NCBI GenBank assembly: GCA_006538405.1
Contig: BJKQ01000009.1
Location: forward strand, 940,001-1,004,000
DNA length: 64,000 bases
Direction: 5' to 3'
Source: Hansfordia pulvinata
Taxonomy: Eukaryota; Ascomycota; Sordariomycetes; Xylariales
How positions within the stretch are numbered: position 1 is the first letter of the stretch; the number at the start of each line of letters is the position of its first letter. A program made the translations under genes and the position numbers. Under the pieces are notes generated by a model. That model was given only the letters and a program-made list of their open reading frames with translations, made no database searches and had not been told where the DNA came from. Positions 47,889 through 59,390 of the stretch are shown piece after piece.

Positions 47889-50529
47889 CCCGGGATCTGA
47901 AGGATTAGTCACTGGTGGCCGACTGACATTTGTATACTGACATGGTCAGCCAGTGTGCATATACGCGAAGTTTGCCATGGATGAGGTGGTATTGGTGCTT
48001 GCAGGAGCGTTTTGTTGTTTCCTCAAGACCTGAGTTGGTCTTGGGCAGCAAAATCACCTTAGGTCTTGCGAACGAGGCAGGGTGCCAATTACACATTCTG
48101 CTTTTCCAATTCCGGCCAGGCGCTTCATTCTTCGTCCCTTTTCAGATGAACCGCTTTGCTGGACCGCGGCATACAATAGCAAGGTGTTGAGGGGCCGGTT
48201 GCTTTCTGTCTTCCTTTGCTTCTGATTTTACCCCCACCGTTCTTCTGCATTTAATCATTGCCTCAAATGAGGTTGGGAAGCAACTTTGAGGACTGGCTTG
48301 GCGCCCTTTCCTTGGTTTAAGCGTCTGTTAGGACACAAGTCATGCATTCCGTTACTGGGGGACTGGTGTTGTTGTCGTTGACGAGGGAGGAATAGGTTTT
48401 GTCTCAAGCCCGTCATGTCTCTCTTTCTGAATATGGCACTTGCGGGATCAATATGACTAGACGACGGCGGTTAACGAGCCCAAGAAGATCGGACTGGGCA
48501 CATGGCAACGTCTTCGGCAAACCTGCCCTTTAATGAACGGCGAAATGGCCAGCTTGCTCAGCACGACCGGTCATCATTCATGATTCGTATCCGTACAGAC
48601 AGTTAGTTGCCTCTGGGTTTCGAAAGTGGGTAGAAGAAATGTAATGGAGTTGGAAGAGTGAAACACCTGTTCCCTGGGATGCGTCCACAACTTTTGCCGT
48701 GCCAGTCATGAGCAATAAAGGTGAGGGCCTGAAGCACTCTCTCGCCAGCACTTCTGGATAACGAAACGGACTGCCCCGTCTCTGCTGGAGAGGCAAAACG
48801 GATCGAATTCGCAGCTGTTATCCTTCCGAACAGCAGCCCAGCTGATACAGTCTGTTTCACGCCTGTGATTTGTCAGGAGAATCCACCTGATCTCCAGGAA
48901 AGCCGTACCACGAAGATATATCAAGACATCAGAGGGGTTGGGGAGAAAACAAGAAGCAGTATTTCATCAAGACCCAAAGCTTCTCCTCGCACCAACAGAC
49001 CATACCTACCTGCTCAGAGCAAAGAGCAATACTGTGTCGTCCGAGCAGCTGGCGCGCTCGGTGCTATCTGAAGACCCTACCCTCGACGACAAGTCGTGCA
49101 CAAATGAAGAGGGCCGGTTCCGTTTCGAAGGCAGGCCTGTTCCCCCTCAGTCACGGCGCTGGGCGGGTGAGCGCAGTGCAGACGACGTGGGCTGACAGTC
49201 CGAAGCAAATGGCCGGGGTGCGCGCGAGGAGATCCGCCCGTACGCCGTTTGTTGCCTGCGAAGGAAGGGGTTTCTGAGGACACCGCGCTGGGCGGCGGAA
49301 CCGGCGCCGTTGGTGCTGGACGGCTTCTCTTCCGCGTGGCTTTCTGCCTGCCACTTTGCCGGCGCGCTCGGCCGTCGCTCTCCCTCGCCCACCTTCACTT
49401 CTCCTCGGCCTCCCATTGCAGCCGCTCCGAGGATAGAAGCGGGCTCGAGGCGTCCGGACGTTCCGCAACCCTGCTTGCCATCCTCGAACGACCGGCGGGT
49501 GGGTGATGAGTGGTCTCGCCTTGCCGCGCCAAAGTCCCCGACCGGATCTATGCCAGGGTTGAAGGCACGGGCACCCTCGAGCATGTAGCCGCCGCCGCCG
49601 GCCACGCAGGCTTGTGGCCAAGCGAACGATGAGGGTGGCGCTCGCAAGCGGCGGAGATGCCGGGTTTTCGAAGGGATGGCAGCGGAAGGCCAGAGGCCAA
49701 GCCCTGTCACCACCCAGTGGCGCCGCTGTCTTGAGCGGATTCGATGAGGCTCGGCGGGCTGTTATTAGGTCGGTGGCCACGGGCTCCTCGGGAGCGTGAG
49801 ACCCCTAGCTCGGGGAGTTCTTCTCGACACGCCCCTCCCTCTGTGCAGGATGGTAGGGAGAGGGAGGTGGTCGAGGGGGAGAAAGAAAAAATTTGCAGGA
49901 CCGGAAAGAGAGCATCCAATGTTTGCGGCGGACGGGACAAATATAGTTCGGTGAGCCAACAGTTGCCAGTGTCCGCCCCTGGCGCCGCGGGTGTTTCTGG
50001 GTCCCGACGCCCGGCGCTGGGCCCTTATTTCGCCCCCCCTGTTGAGCTTATTTGGAAGAGTTTTTTTTCCTCTCTTCTTGCCTTTTCCCGTCATCTTTAG
50101 CCTCATCGGTTCCGGGATCTCCCTTGGCGTACCACCTTGTGTGGTGGCATTTCCCATTCTCGTCTTCGGAGCTGACGAGGCCTGTGCCCACCTGGGCACG
50201 CACTGATGCGGGCCCGGTCTGGATGGGCGTGCAATAGGGAAAGAGGAAGAAGAAGAAGAAGAAGAAGAAGGGAGGGATTGTACGAGTATGCGTACGAGTA
50301 CTAGACAAAAAAAAGTCGGTGGCCTGCCCCTGGTCATGTCTCTCGGTCTTTGGATTTCCTCTCGACGAGGAAAGCTGGACATCTAGCAGAGCAGTCCACT
50401 TTTCCGCCCTCACCCCCCTTTGACAGCACAGTCAGGACACGCCCCTGTGCGCCAAGGGGCCAAGGACGTGATAGGGCTGTGTCATGCCCAGGGGCGGGAC
50501 GACGAGCCGCGCAGGGGAGGCTCTGTGGC

Positions 50530-50533
<4 letters not shown>

Positions 50534-50589
<56 letters not shown>

Positions 50590-50592
50590 TCT
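50534..50592. repeat. (CT)n tract with one GT interruption
   Basis: Nearly 60 bases of CT repeats, interrupted once at 50577-50578. Non-coding, no adjacent gene start. Length is likely to vary between strains. Confidence 0.95.
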
Positions 50593-52534
50593 GTTTCTGC
50601 TCTGCATGCGCAAGGGCCGGCCTTGCATCAATATGGATCACGGCCAGTCAGATACTGCATCCATGCCGCAGTAATGGGACCCGATTGAGATGATGCCTGT
50701 CAAAGTCAAAAGTAGGCACCTGGGCAGCGACACTCCCACACCCCAAGCCCCATCTCCTCTCCTCTCTCGTCAGCACGAGCAAGAGCCAGGGAGGGCATCG
50801 TTGAGTCGGTCCTTGGAAGAGCCCACGCCCGCCGGCCCAGCTCTTGACCGCCGCGAACCCTTGGGTAAGCGTGGTTCCTCGGTCTTGTTTCCAACTAAAG
50901 GGCGGTTGGGTGTGTACTTGTCAAGTAACTGTTTGATGGATAACTCCGTTCATATCAGGCGCCCAACTCAGTACGAGTAGTCTCCCCCCTGGTTCGACTG
51001 CGCAACGAACCGCCCCTTCCACAACCCACCCGTGTCACTCTTCGTCTTGCCCCTCTCTCCTCGGCTCGTGTGTGAGTCGAAATGGCTTGCGCATCCACAC
51101 GGTATCCAAGGTCGTGCGCTGAACGGAACAGGGTCCTCCCGCACAAAGGTGTCCGGACGTGTACTTGTACACACAACGCCCGCCGCCGCTCTCGCCAAGG
51201 CCAAGGAGAAAGAGGGTCCCGCGAAGAGGTTCGCAGTAGCGCCGGATGTTCTTGGCAATAGCAGGACTCTGCGCGAAGGGAGGGGGGGGGGGCGTGTGGA
51301 AGGGGAAAAAAAGTGTTTTTCGCACCGATACCGCACAGCTTCGCGAGGGCAGGACAGCTCGGGCAGAGCGACAGGGTCTTGGGGGCGGAAGAAGAACCAA
51401 ACCAAGCCAGGGGCCTCGAAGGGGATATGCTAATAGACAGCGGGACCAGGGACGGGTGATGCTGACTTGAGCGATGCCAAGAGCAGCCTGACAGGTTGTA
51501 CGATGCGGAAGTGGACTCATCATCTTCTGCCAGCAGCAGCAGCAGCAGCAACAGGGGTCGGCAGGCGGTGTCTGAGTCACGTGCTCAGTGCGAAGCCTCT
51601 GGATGCCATCCTGGGTCTTCACGTGCAACATACTACTCGGAGTGCCTCCTCTCTCCGCCAGGTGGTATCAAACGATTGGCGTGGGTTGTCTTTTTGGCAG
51701 GCCTGCCTCTCCCTCATGCCCCGAGACATACGAGTACAAATCTACGACGTACACGATGCAGTTCAGGAGCGATGATGTCACATGCAGTCTTCGTGTGAGC
51801 TCTTATTAGCCAGCACGAGATAGGCAGAGTGAGGACATATCCTATGACTCTTGCGGCCAAGCTTGGCTGCCGAGATGAGCTTTACTGCAGGACAGACACG
51901 GCGGCGATCCTTTCCGCTGGCCTCTCTGCGGGAAGACGCGGGTCTGGGTTTGCGCCGGCTTCTTATTATTACTCATGCCTTACCTGACCCAGGGCTCCCG
52001 GGATGGAAAAGCTGAGAAACGGGGCAGCTGGAGCACATGGGAAAAAGCTCGTCCAGCCGGGTAGGCACGGGAAGGGAGGCGCGAGGAAAGCGAAAATCTC
52101 TTCACGGGAGCTTGGCGAGGCGGTGGCGAAAAGTGCCATGCAAGCCATTTATGGATCATCATGGCCTTGGCCGGCCCCTCCCCTGTCTGTCTCTCTCCCT
52201 CACCTCACCCCTGGTGCCTGCCTGCCTGGTCACCTACGACGATACACCTACTCGTCGTCCCTGCGAGAGGCTCCTCTGTGTCAGCCCAACGAGACAAGCC
52301 GCGCCGCAGAAACCCGAACCCGTCCGCAGCCGTAGCGCCCGCCATGTCGCCCCCCCTTTACGCCCCTACGCCCCTAATAAGCCCCTACGTGCCCCCCTTC
52401 CCTTGCCTTAGCTATACCTTGAGAGCCGGCGGCGGCGGGACCCGTTTGTGTTGAGCCGACGGCACGAAAAGCCCCCTTCACAGACACACACAGATACACA
52501 CGAGCACAGGCTCCCATAAAAATAGAGACAAGTA

Positions 52535-52558
52535 GGGGGGGGGGGGGGGGGGGGGGGG
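52535..52558. repeat. Poly-G run (24 G)
   Basis: A perfect G run on the plus strand in non-coding DNA. Such tracts can form quadruplexes and are prone to length errors in assemblies. Confidence 0.95.
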
Positions 52559-54018
52559 ACCGCAAAGACGGGAAAGGCATAGAATTGGGGGGTCGGTCTG
52601 TAGAAAGCCGCGGACTGGGCAACGGTGAGGCTGGCAATGAGACGACTCGGAGATGGGCCCGCATGAAAAGTGGCGACTCGGAGATGCCCTCGTTTCTTGC
52701 TTGCTTGCTCGGAGACGTGCCTATGAGAGGCCCCATTGATGGGTTGTGGTTGCTGTCACTCGGTATCATAGGCGACAGGAGAGAAAGAGAGAGAGAGAGA
52801 GAGAAGGACCCGCTCGAGCTGATGGATAAGATGTCGTCGACCAGACGTTGAACATGACACCCCTGCTTGGCGGCAGACACCTCGAAGATCTACCGAGCGG
52901 TGGGTTCTTGGGATGCGTTAGGCCCCCGTCGGCGGTCCCAAACTCGACTCCACCGGGGGGCCCATTTGTTTTTGTTAGCTGCAGATATGACAGATAAATG
53001 ACAGACACAGTGACACTTTTGGTCATACCACGAGTGCTTGTAGACAGACAGAGGCTGAGAAGCGGACCGGGAACGCGGCTGCCCCTTGCCGGCGGCACGT
53101 AACGAGCGAGCACGGATACGTCCTCCCTCTCCCGTGCGGCTGTGACAAGACATGGGTGATGCGAGTATGTGTCATGCACTGCAGAGTGCCCTGGCTGGAT
53201 CGGGACTGCGTTGCGACTGACCCGAAGCCGGAGGAGAGAACGGGGGGGTGCCAGGGCAAAGAAGCTGAAGTCCCACTATTCAGTCTTTTGGCAGGTGATC
53301 GAAAGCACCGTTCTCGCTGCTCCCCTGGAAACACTCGTTCGCAAAGGCCGAGAGGTCGGTCGACTGAGGCGATCAGACCAGACCCAAGTCATGAGGGCGG
53401 AAGCGAAGCCCCCTCCCCCCCCTCTCTCTCTCACTCTATGTAAGTTAGGTAAGTTAGAGGGCGGTAGGGCCTCGGACGGAAGAAGATCGAGTCGACGACC
53501 CAGTTTGTTGCCGCTGAGTTACCCGAGAGTTGCCGACGGGTTGGGCGGGATGGCACGTTTGGTGCAATGGCTAGTAGCTCAAAGGGATGGGAATGCTCTC
53601 TGGGAACCCTCAACGGCGGTGAGACTGGGACCTACCTCCTTGAAGCTTTAGACGGAGCGATCCGAAGAATCGACCGATAGACGGACGGGTAAGAGGTGGC
53701 ATGAAGCAGGATGGACTCTTGCGACCACAGGCAAAGGACAGAGGGGGAGAGAAGCAGGGCTCTGCCAGTAGAAGTCGAAGTGAAGAGAATATTATTCAAA
53801 GTATTAGCTGCCCAGCCGGTGCGAACCCGAGTGGGCAGGGCATGAAAATGCCACATTATAAAGGTGGCGGCGTCCAAAAAATCTATCTAGGTCTATCCGC
53901 GCCGCGCGGTGTGTCGTGTCGTGTCGTGTCCCTCTATATCCGTGCTGTCTTTTATTTTCCATATCCAAGAAGACTCCCGTCTCATCCCTAAAATAGTAAC
54001 CAAGAAGAAGTAAAAAGA

Positions 54019-54080
54019 GGAGGAAGAAGAAGAAGAAGAAGAAGAAGTAGAAGAAGAAGAAGAAGAAGAAGAAGAAGAAA
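54019..54080. repeat. (GAA)n tract beyond the 3' end of the small secreted-protein gene
   Basis: About 62 bases of GAA/AGG units, read as TTC on the transcribed strand of the neighbouring minus-strand gene, about 150 bases past its stop codon and so possibly in its 3'UTR. Triplet GAA/TTC tracts are unstable in length. Confidence 0.9.
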
Positions 54081-54227
54081 CATTAATGGGCCCCTGCTGG
54101 AGCGTCTGGTCGTAAAGCAGGGGAGCGGGCGGCTCAGGGGCTTGTTGTTGCCGCCTGGCCGCGCGCGTTGCTTTCGTAGGTCGCATCGACGCCGTCATCG
54201 TCGGCTTCGTCGTCTTCGTCGTTCCTC

Positions 54228-54847
54228 TCATGAGAAGATGTTCCAAGTACCGAGACAGCAGACGGTGTGGATGGAGGCGTATTCTTCCGGCTTCCATTGG
54301 GTGTCCCGGCTCATCATGTGTCCCTGTCTGCAACCATCACTGGAAACCAACAAGTCAGCATCCACTGCACTGAGCAACAAGATATGGATGGCATGCCGGG
54401 CAACCAGCCGTTGACTTACCTCTTGACATGGGCGAAGCACACCCGGGGCTTGCCTTCGCCCGACAGGTGGATCTCGTGCCTGACCGCGTCCTTGACCTCT
54501 TCGGGCACTTTGTCTGTTGGGGGGAACTTGTCAGCTTGGCCGCTCTTCCAATCTCTGCTGGCAAGGAGCCGAACCACGAGGCTGTAGGCGTGTAGGTGGC
54601 AGGGGGTAAGCTTACGTTTCTCGTTGTTGGTGATCTTGATGGGCTCCCCGAGAACCTTGTTGTCGTCGTTGAAGAAGAAGATTTCGGCGTCCTTGATCTT
54701 GGTGGTCGTGTCATCGGGGGAGATCAGCTCGTAGAATTTCATGCTGAGCTTGTCGCTGAGCTTGCTGATAAAGCCCCGCGGCGGCAGCGCGGGCGCGGCA
54801 AGGGCAGGGCCGGCGAGAGCGGCGAGAAGCAAGACGGAAGGCTTCAT
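54228..54847 (-). CDS. Small secreted protein, four cysteines, function unknown
   Basis: Three exons on the minus strand: 54847-54616, 54513-54420 and 54339-54228, giving 145 residues. Introns of 102 and 80 nt both have GTAAG donors, CTGAC branch sites and CAG acceptors, and the frame is kept, so the model is strong despite no family match. Residues 1-18 (MKPSVLLLAALAGPALAA) are a textbook signal peptide, and no later membrane segment is seen. The mature part begins APALPPRGF, has an ordered-looking core (KIKDAEIFFFNDDNKVLGEP) and ends with a Cys/Trp-rich part: C103, C112, C136 and C137 could form two disulfides. Small, secreted, isolated by gene-poor DNA on both sides and unrecognised, it fits the profile of an effector or surface protein, but that is inference. 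A TG repeat lies just upstream of the ATG, in the leader. Confidence 0.8.
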
Positions 54848-55687
54848 GTTGTGTGTGTATGTGTGCGTGTGAGGGTGTGTGAGGGTGTGTGTGTGTGTGT
54901 GTTTACACCAAAGTAAAGGGACGACGTCGCTGTGGCTTGGCCCCGAGGAGGGAAGGGCGTGTATGCGGCGTAGGCTGATGGCGATGGGATGTGAGGCGAT
55001 GGGAGGATCAGATTCAGGATCACAGGCCGGGCGAGCGTGGTTCATATATGTCTTGAACGACTGCTCATAGTAAGCGAGCAAGTCAACAAGTTAGGTAAGG
55101 TAGGTAGGGAGCAGGCGAGCCACAGGTGAACGGCGTGAAAAAGCCGGCGGCTCGCGGAAGAGCTCTTGCGCCAAATCAGCCCGGTTGCCGCCTTGGTCAG
55201 ATGGGCCCCTCTCAGTCCACAGGGGTGGTGGGTGTGGGAGGGGTGCGGTGCGGAAAAAGGAGGGATAGAGAGACATCCATGGCAGCAGCCAGTCAGTCAG
55301 TCAGTCAGTCATCAGTCATAAGTCATCAGTCTCTTCGGCCTCCCGTACGAGTACAGCCATCGTGGAAGAGCTAACGTTGGTTAGGACCGGGATCCGGACA
55401 ACCCACCCGCTCGGGCAAAATCGATCGAGAGGTGTGAGAATATTGTAAAAGAAAACCAATGGATAAGGTACCTAGTAGGTTAGGTTAGTAGATTAGGTAC
55501 TGGAAAGAAAAAAGCTGCAAAGGGGCCGCAAATCACTCAGCTCAACCACTCACGCCCCTCCCCCCTCCTCTCAACACTCGTAGATGGTAAGAGTGGGCAA
55601 GGTGTGCAAGTAGTCATCAGTCCGAGACCAGAGGCAAAGGGCGTGTGGCTGTCGAGGTGAGATCGCCACTGTCTACTGGTACGTCCG

Positions 55688-55688
<1 letters not shown>

Positions 55689-55721
<33 letters not shown>
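55689..55721. repeat. (GGGTAT)n hexamer repeat
   Basis: Five and a half perfect units. It resembles but is not the fungal telomere repeat TTAGGG, and it lies in a region with other microsatellites, so it is best treated as an interstitial minisatellite. Confidence 0.9.
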
Positions 55722-58700
55722 CCCTCGTCGGTGGCGATGGTTGAGATCCTGGTTGCGCCTCGTACGTAGCTGCCACCACGCCGGCGGGCGGCGGGCCACC
55801 CACTCTCTTCGGAGTGGCTGCCAATCAACTGTCAACCAGGCTGGCTTTGCCACCAATAAATGCGGCAAACTGGGTACCCGTAAGATGATAAGTGGCTACT
55901 CCCAAGAGACTGGCAGCTCCGTGTTGTTTGTTAGTTGCACACCACCACCATCACCATGACCACCACCACTCTCAAGACCGCTGCGGAATAGAATGGACGA
56001 AGCAACCCATCTTGTTGAAGGTCGGTGATGAGCAACGGCGTCCTTGTCCAAAAGGCCACCCACCCACTTATCCGTACGACGATCCAAGTGGCAACGTCCA
56101 AGCAGGCAAAGCAGGCGCCGAAGAGCAGCAGCAGCTCCGAGGAGGCCAACAAATCTTGTTCTATGGAGCTGGCCTGCTGGCCGCATGGTGGCAACCAGTC
56201 AGTCAGTTCTTCATCCCGTCCATTGTCGTCCTTGGCAGTTTGTTGTTCCTGTTGTCGTCGGCCGGTGGACTACTCGTAAAAGAGCAGAGCCACACAGCTG
56301 GGGCATTTCTAATGTCTATGGCAAAGGAGGAGTCTCTCTGCTCCGGGAGGTCGCGGGCCCGGCGTTCCGGCCAACGAGAGTGTCCATCGCTTCTCTTCCT
56401 CTCCCACCCTCATCTCGGGTAGTAGGCATCCTCATCAGCTTCCCCTTCCCCCCATCCCTTTGTGATGACCGAGCCCGCGTCGTGGTTGTTGACGAGAATC
56501 GATGCTTCAGGGATAGAGGTATGGATACTCGCACGGGCGAGCGAGCGAGGGAGCAAGCAAGCAAGCAAGCGAGCAACTAAGCACACCAGCAGCAGCTCCA
56601 TCCCATTCCACACTGCTGGCGTGCATGGCTGCCGGGTCCCACAGGAGAAAGGACCCATCCCGGTCCGTTATCTGCATATCCGTAAGCGCGCGCGCGCGGG
56701 ACCAGGACCGGGACCCAGAAACCCACGGACCCAGACGACAGAACCAGACGACAGGCGCCGAGAGGGGACCCAGTTGCCAGGGCCCAGGGGAGGGAGGGGG
56801 GGCCCGCCGCCCTGCCCGGCCAAGAAGTCTCCGTACACGCGCAGAAGCAGACACGCACGCACTCAGTGGTATGGATCCCAGGCACGGGCAGGGGCGCCGC
56901 AGCGGGCACCCATTCCATGGCTGTGGACCGCAAGCTAACCTTGTTTCTGGGATCCCGGCCCGGCGGCGGTGGGCTTGGAGAGGCTGTGGCCTGCATTAGT
57001 TGCCTAGATAGCCTAGCGGTGGCAACCCGTCTTTCGTTCTCTTCTCTCTCACACTCCCGTTCACTCAGTCACTCAGCAGCCCGGAGTTCCAGGTGAGTTC
57101 TAGTTCGTCTGGCCTAACCTGTTGTTGGTCCGCCCACCTGCGAGCACACCACCCAAGGCAGCACGCACAGCTCGTGAGTGGTACGGATAGTCGTACGTGT
57201 AGCCCGTGGGGGTCCCGTCCGATAACCGCCTCGGGCTCCAGTGCAGTGCAGAGGGAAAAGGGTCCCCTGGTCGGAGAAGTGATGAGAGCCGTACCCGTAC
57301 GGACCGTGAGGCTCGACCCCTCTCGCTATCCACAACCCTATCCCAGCTGAGAGGAGTTGCTGGTCCTTTGATAGCATCCTGGGAAGCCAAGAGTGGGCTT
57401 CTTTCTTTCTCTCTCCTTCTCTCTCTTTTACTCGTAACGATTACCTGCCTCACTTGGTTAAGTAGTCAGCCAGGTCTTGTCAGCCGCTTACACTGACTGG
57501 TGACAAACGACTCAAAGACCCGCGCACTAGTATGGGACTACTACTCCGTACGAGTACGGCCGGGTAGCCTGTCTTCTTCCACAAGTGGGCGTCTTCGACA
57601 ACCATATCCCTCGAGGGCTGCTGCCAGGTTGGACCAGTCAGAAACCACAGCCGTGGCCCGGTGTCTCTCGGCTGGTACCTAGCTTAGACTACCTCTCAGC
57701 AGTACGTACGCGATAGATGGTGAGTCTCTGCAGCGTCCGGCTCCGGGCTTCGGCTTTGGCCACGGCTAAGGCCAAGGCTCCGTCTTCGAATGCAGGTTTT
57801 GGACCCCTTCCTCTTCGTCCCTGCAGGAGATCCTCACATCAGATGGTGGTGATGAGGGGGCCAAAGCACGTGATTGTCGTGGCCTTGACCCATCATCCCA
57901 CCATCGCCCTCGACAATGCCATCCCGTGTGACCCCTGCCTGGCCAATCCAAAAGTCAGGTGGGGCCCACGAGCCTTACGACGGCGACCAGTCGAGGGCGG
58001 GCTCCCCAAAGCTGCATTGATGAGCACCCAGCAAGCGAGTGGCGAGAGTGGGGAGGACCCAGAAAGATAGCGAGCCGAGAGAGGGGAACGGCAGACCGTG
58101 GGAAAGAGGACGGGAACCGGGCTTGGCCGGCTTTCCCTCGTGCAACCGGCGGAAGTGGACAAGGGAAGAAAAGAAAAGAGTTCTTCCTATACGTGAGGTT
58201 CCACGTAGATGGCCGATCCGTGATATCGTACGTCCGAGGCCCCCCGCGGGCTTCGATTCCGAAGCGAAGCGGCGGCGAGTCGTGCCATCTGCGATATGGC
58301 CCGAGGAAGACACACACACCAACCCCACTCACAACCCTACGATAGTTGGTCAAGGCCAGCATCAACAGCCACACGGCTGCGGCCATGGTAGTAGCACTGT
58401 TGAACCACCCGGCCGAAGACTTCGACTGTACACCCCTCCCAAATCACTGACCAGTGTGAGTTTGATCGAGCGAGGGCGAGCACACCGGTGTCCGGGCGTA
58501 TCCCATGCTTCGCCTCGCCTTGCCTCGCCGCCAAAGTCTCTCTCACTCCATGTCTCTCTGTGTCTCACGCCCTCTCTCTCGCATCGCGAACAGCAGCCCG
58601 CAGCGTCGCCTCCAGCTGAACGGGAGCAGCAGCACACGCAGAAAGCCCACCCGGCGAATCCCATCAGCGGCGGGCATGTGCGCATGCAGGGCCCGTCATG

Positions 58701-59353
58701 GCCCGCGCCGTCCGCAGACCAGGATGCCGGTGCGCGCAGACGGGGATCATGGTAGAAAAAAGATCTCACGCCACGGCTGGATATAAACATCTCGCCTTCG
58801 CTCCACACCTCTTCGGCCGGACATGCACGGCGGAAGGGTTCCTCGAGCTGCCTGGGAAATGATGAGTCCCTCCTCGACCTGTCGGCTTCAGCGCGTGTCA
58901 TGCCGGGACCTTGGGCTGGGTCTGGTGGGCATCCATATTCCAAGCTGAATTTCATGGCTACAATGTGAGAGCGAGGTTCGAGGCAATAGAGCTCCCCTCC
59001 ATCCATCCGGCGCGTGGTTGCCATCCGATCCTTCAAGGCGACTTGTCCCCACGGTTTATCCCCGACGTCATTTCGCCCTCTTCTCGCATCCTTCGACCTT
59101 TGATGGCGAGCAGAGAGGCAAGACGTGCCCCGGATGAAGGATGACTGACCAGCGGGCGAGGGACACGGGCGACTTTCCTGCCTAGAGGCGCCAATCCCGC
59201 AACCTGGCGCGCAAAGCGTCTCCAAGAGTGCTGTTGCTTTCGCGCGGGCGTGCGTCAGCCCGCGCCGCGCGATCGGTCTTTCGAGCATGGCGAGCCCGGG
59301 CTGAGGTTTATCACGCCTCCCCAAGGCACAACAAGCACACGGCACACCGGGAG

Positions 59354-59390
59354 AAGAGGAAGCCCAGAGTCCCGACTCTGGGCTTTCTTT
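59354..59390. other. Near-perfect hairpin in non-coding DNA
   Basis: AGCCCAGAGTC (59361-59371) and GACTCTGGGCT (59374-59384) pair perfectly around a two-base CC. Pairing extends outward through A-T, G-T and G-C pairs to give a stem of about 17 bp. No gene is adjacent, so a terminator role is not implied. It could be a cruciform or the base of a small-RNA precursor. Confidence 0.6.

Larger units (their letters stand above)
47889..54018. other. 6.1-kb gene-poor region rich in microsatellites
   Basis: Starts with the 3'UTR of the Zds1-type gene (T-rich to about 48.4 kb). After that come overlapping biased frames on both strands (49.1-51.6 kb, for example), none protein-like. Simple repeats: GAA units at 50239-50270, a long CT tract, CAG units at 51534-51553, a G24 run, GA units at 52784-52803 and TGTCG units at 53909-53931. 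TACGAGTA octamers at 50281, 50293, 50972 and 51729. Confidence 0.4.

Noticed and set aside
50534..50592. CT tract as the promoter of a nearby gene
   Set aside because: No protein-like frame follows it on either strand within a kilobase; the tract is one of many microsatellites in this region.
54019..54080. GAA tract as a poly-Glu or poly-Lys coding region
   Set aside because: It lies beyond the stop codon of the minus-strand secreted protein, and no gene structure surrounds it in any frame.
55689..55721. GGGTAT repeat as a telomere or interstitial telomere tract
   Set aside because: The unit differs from TTAGGG, there are only five and a half copies, and no subtelomeric features are seen.
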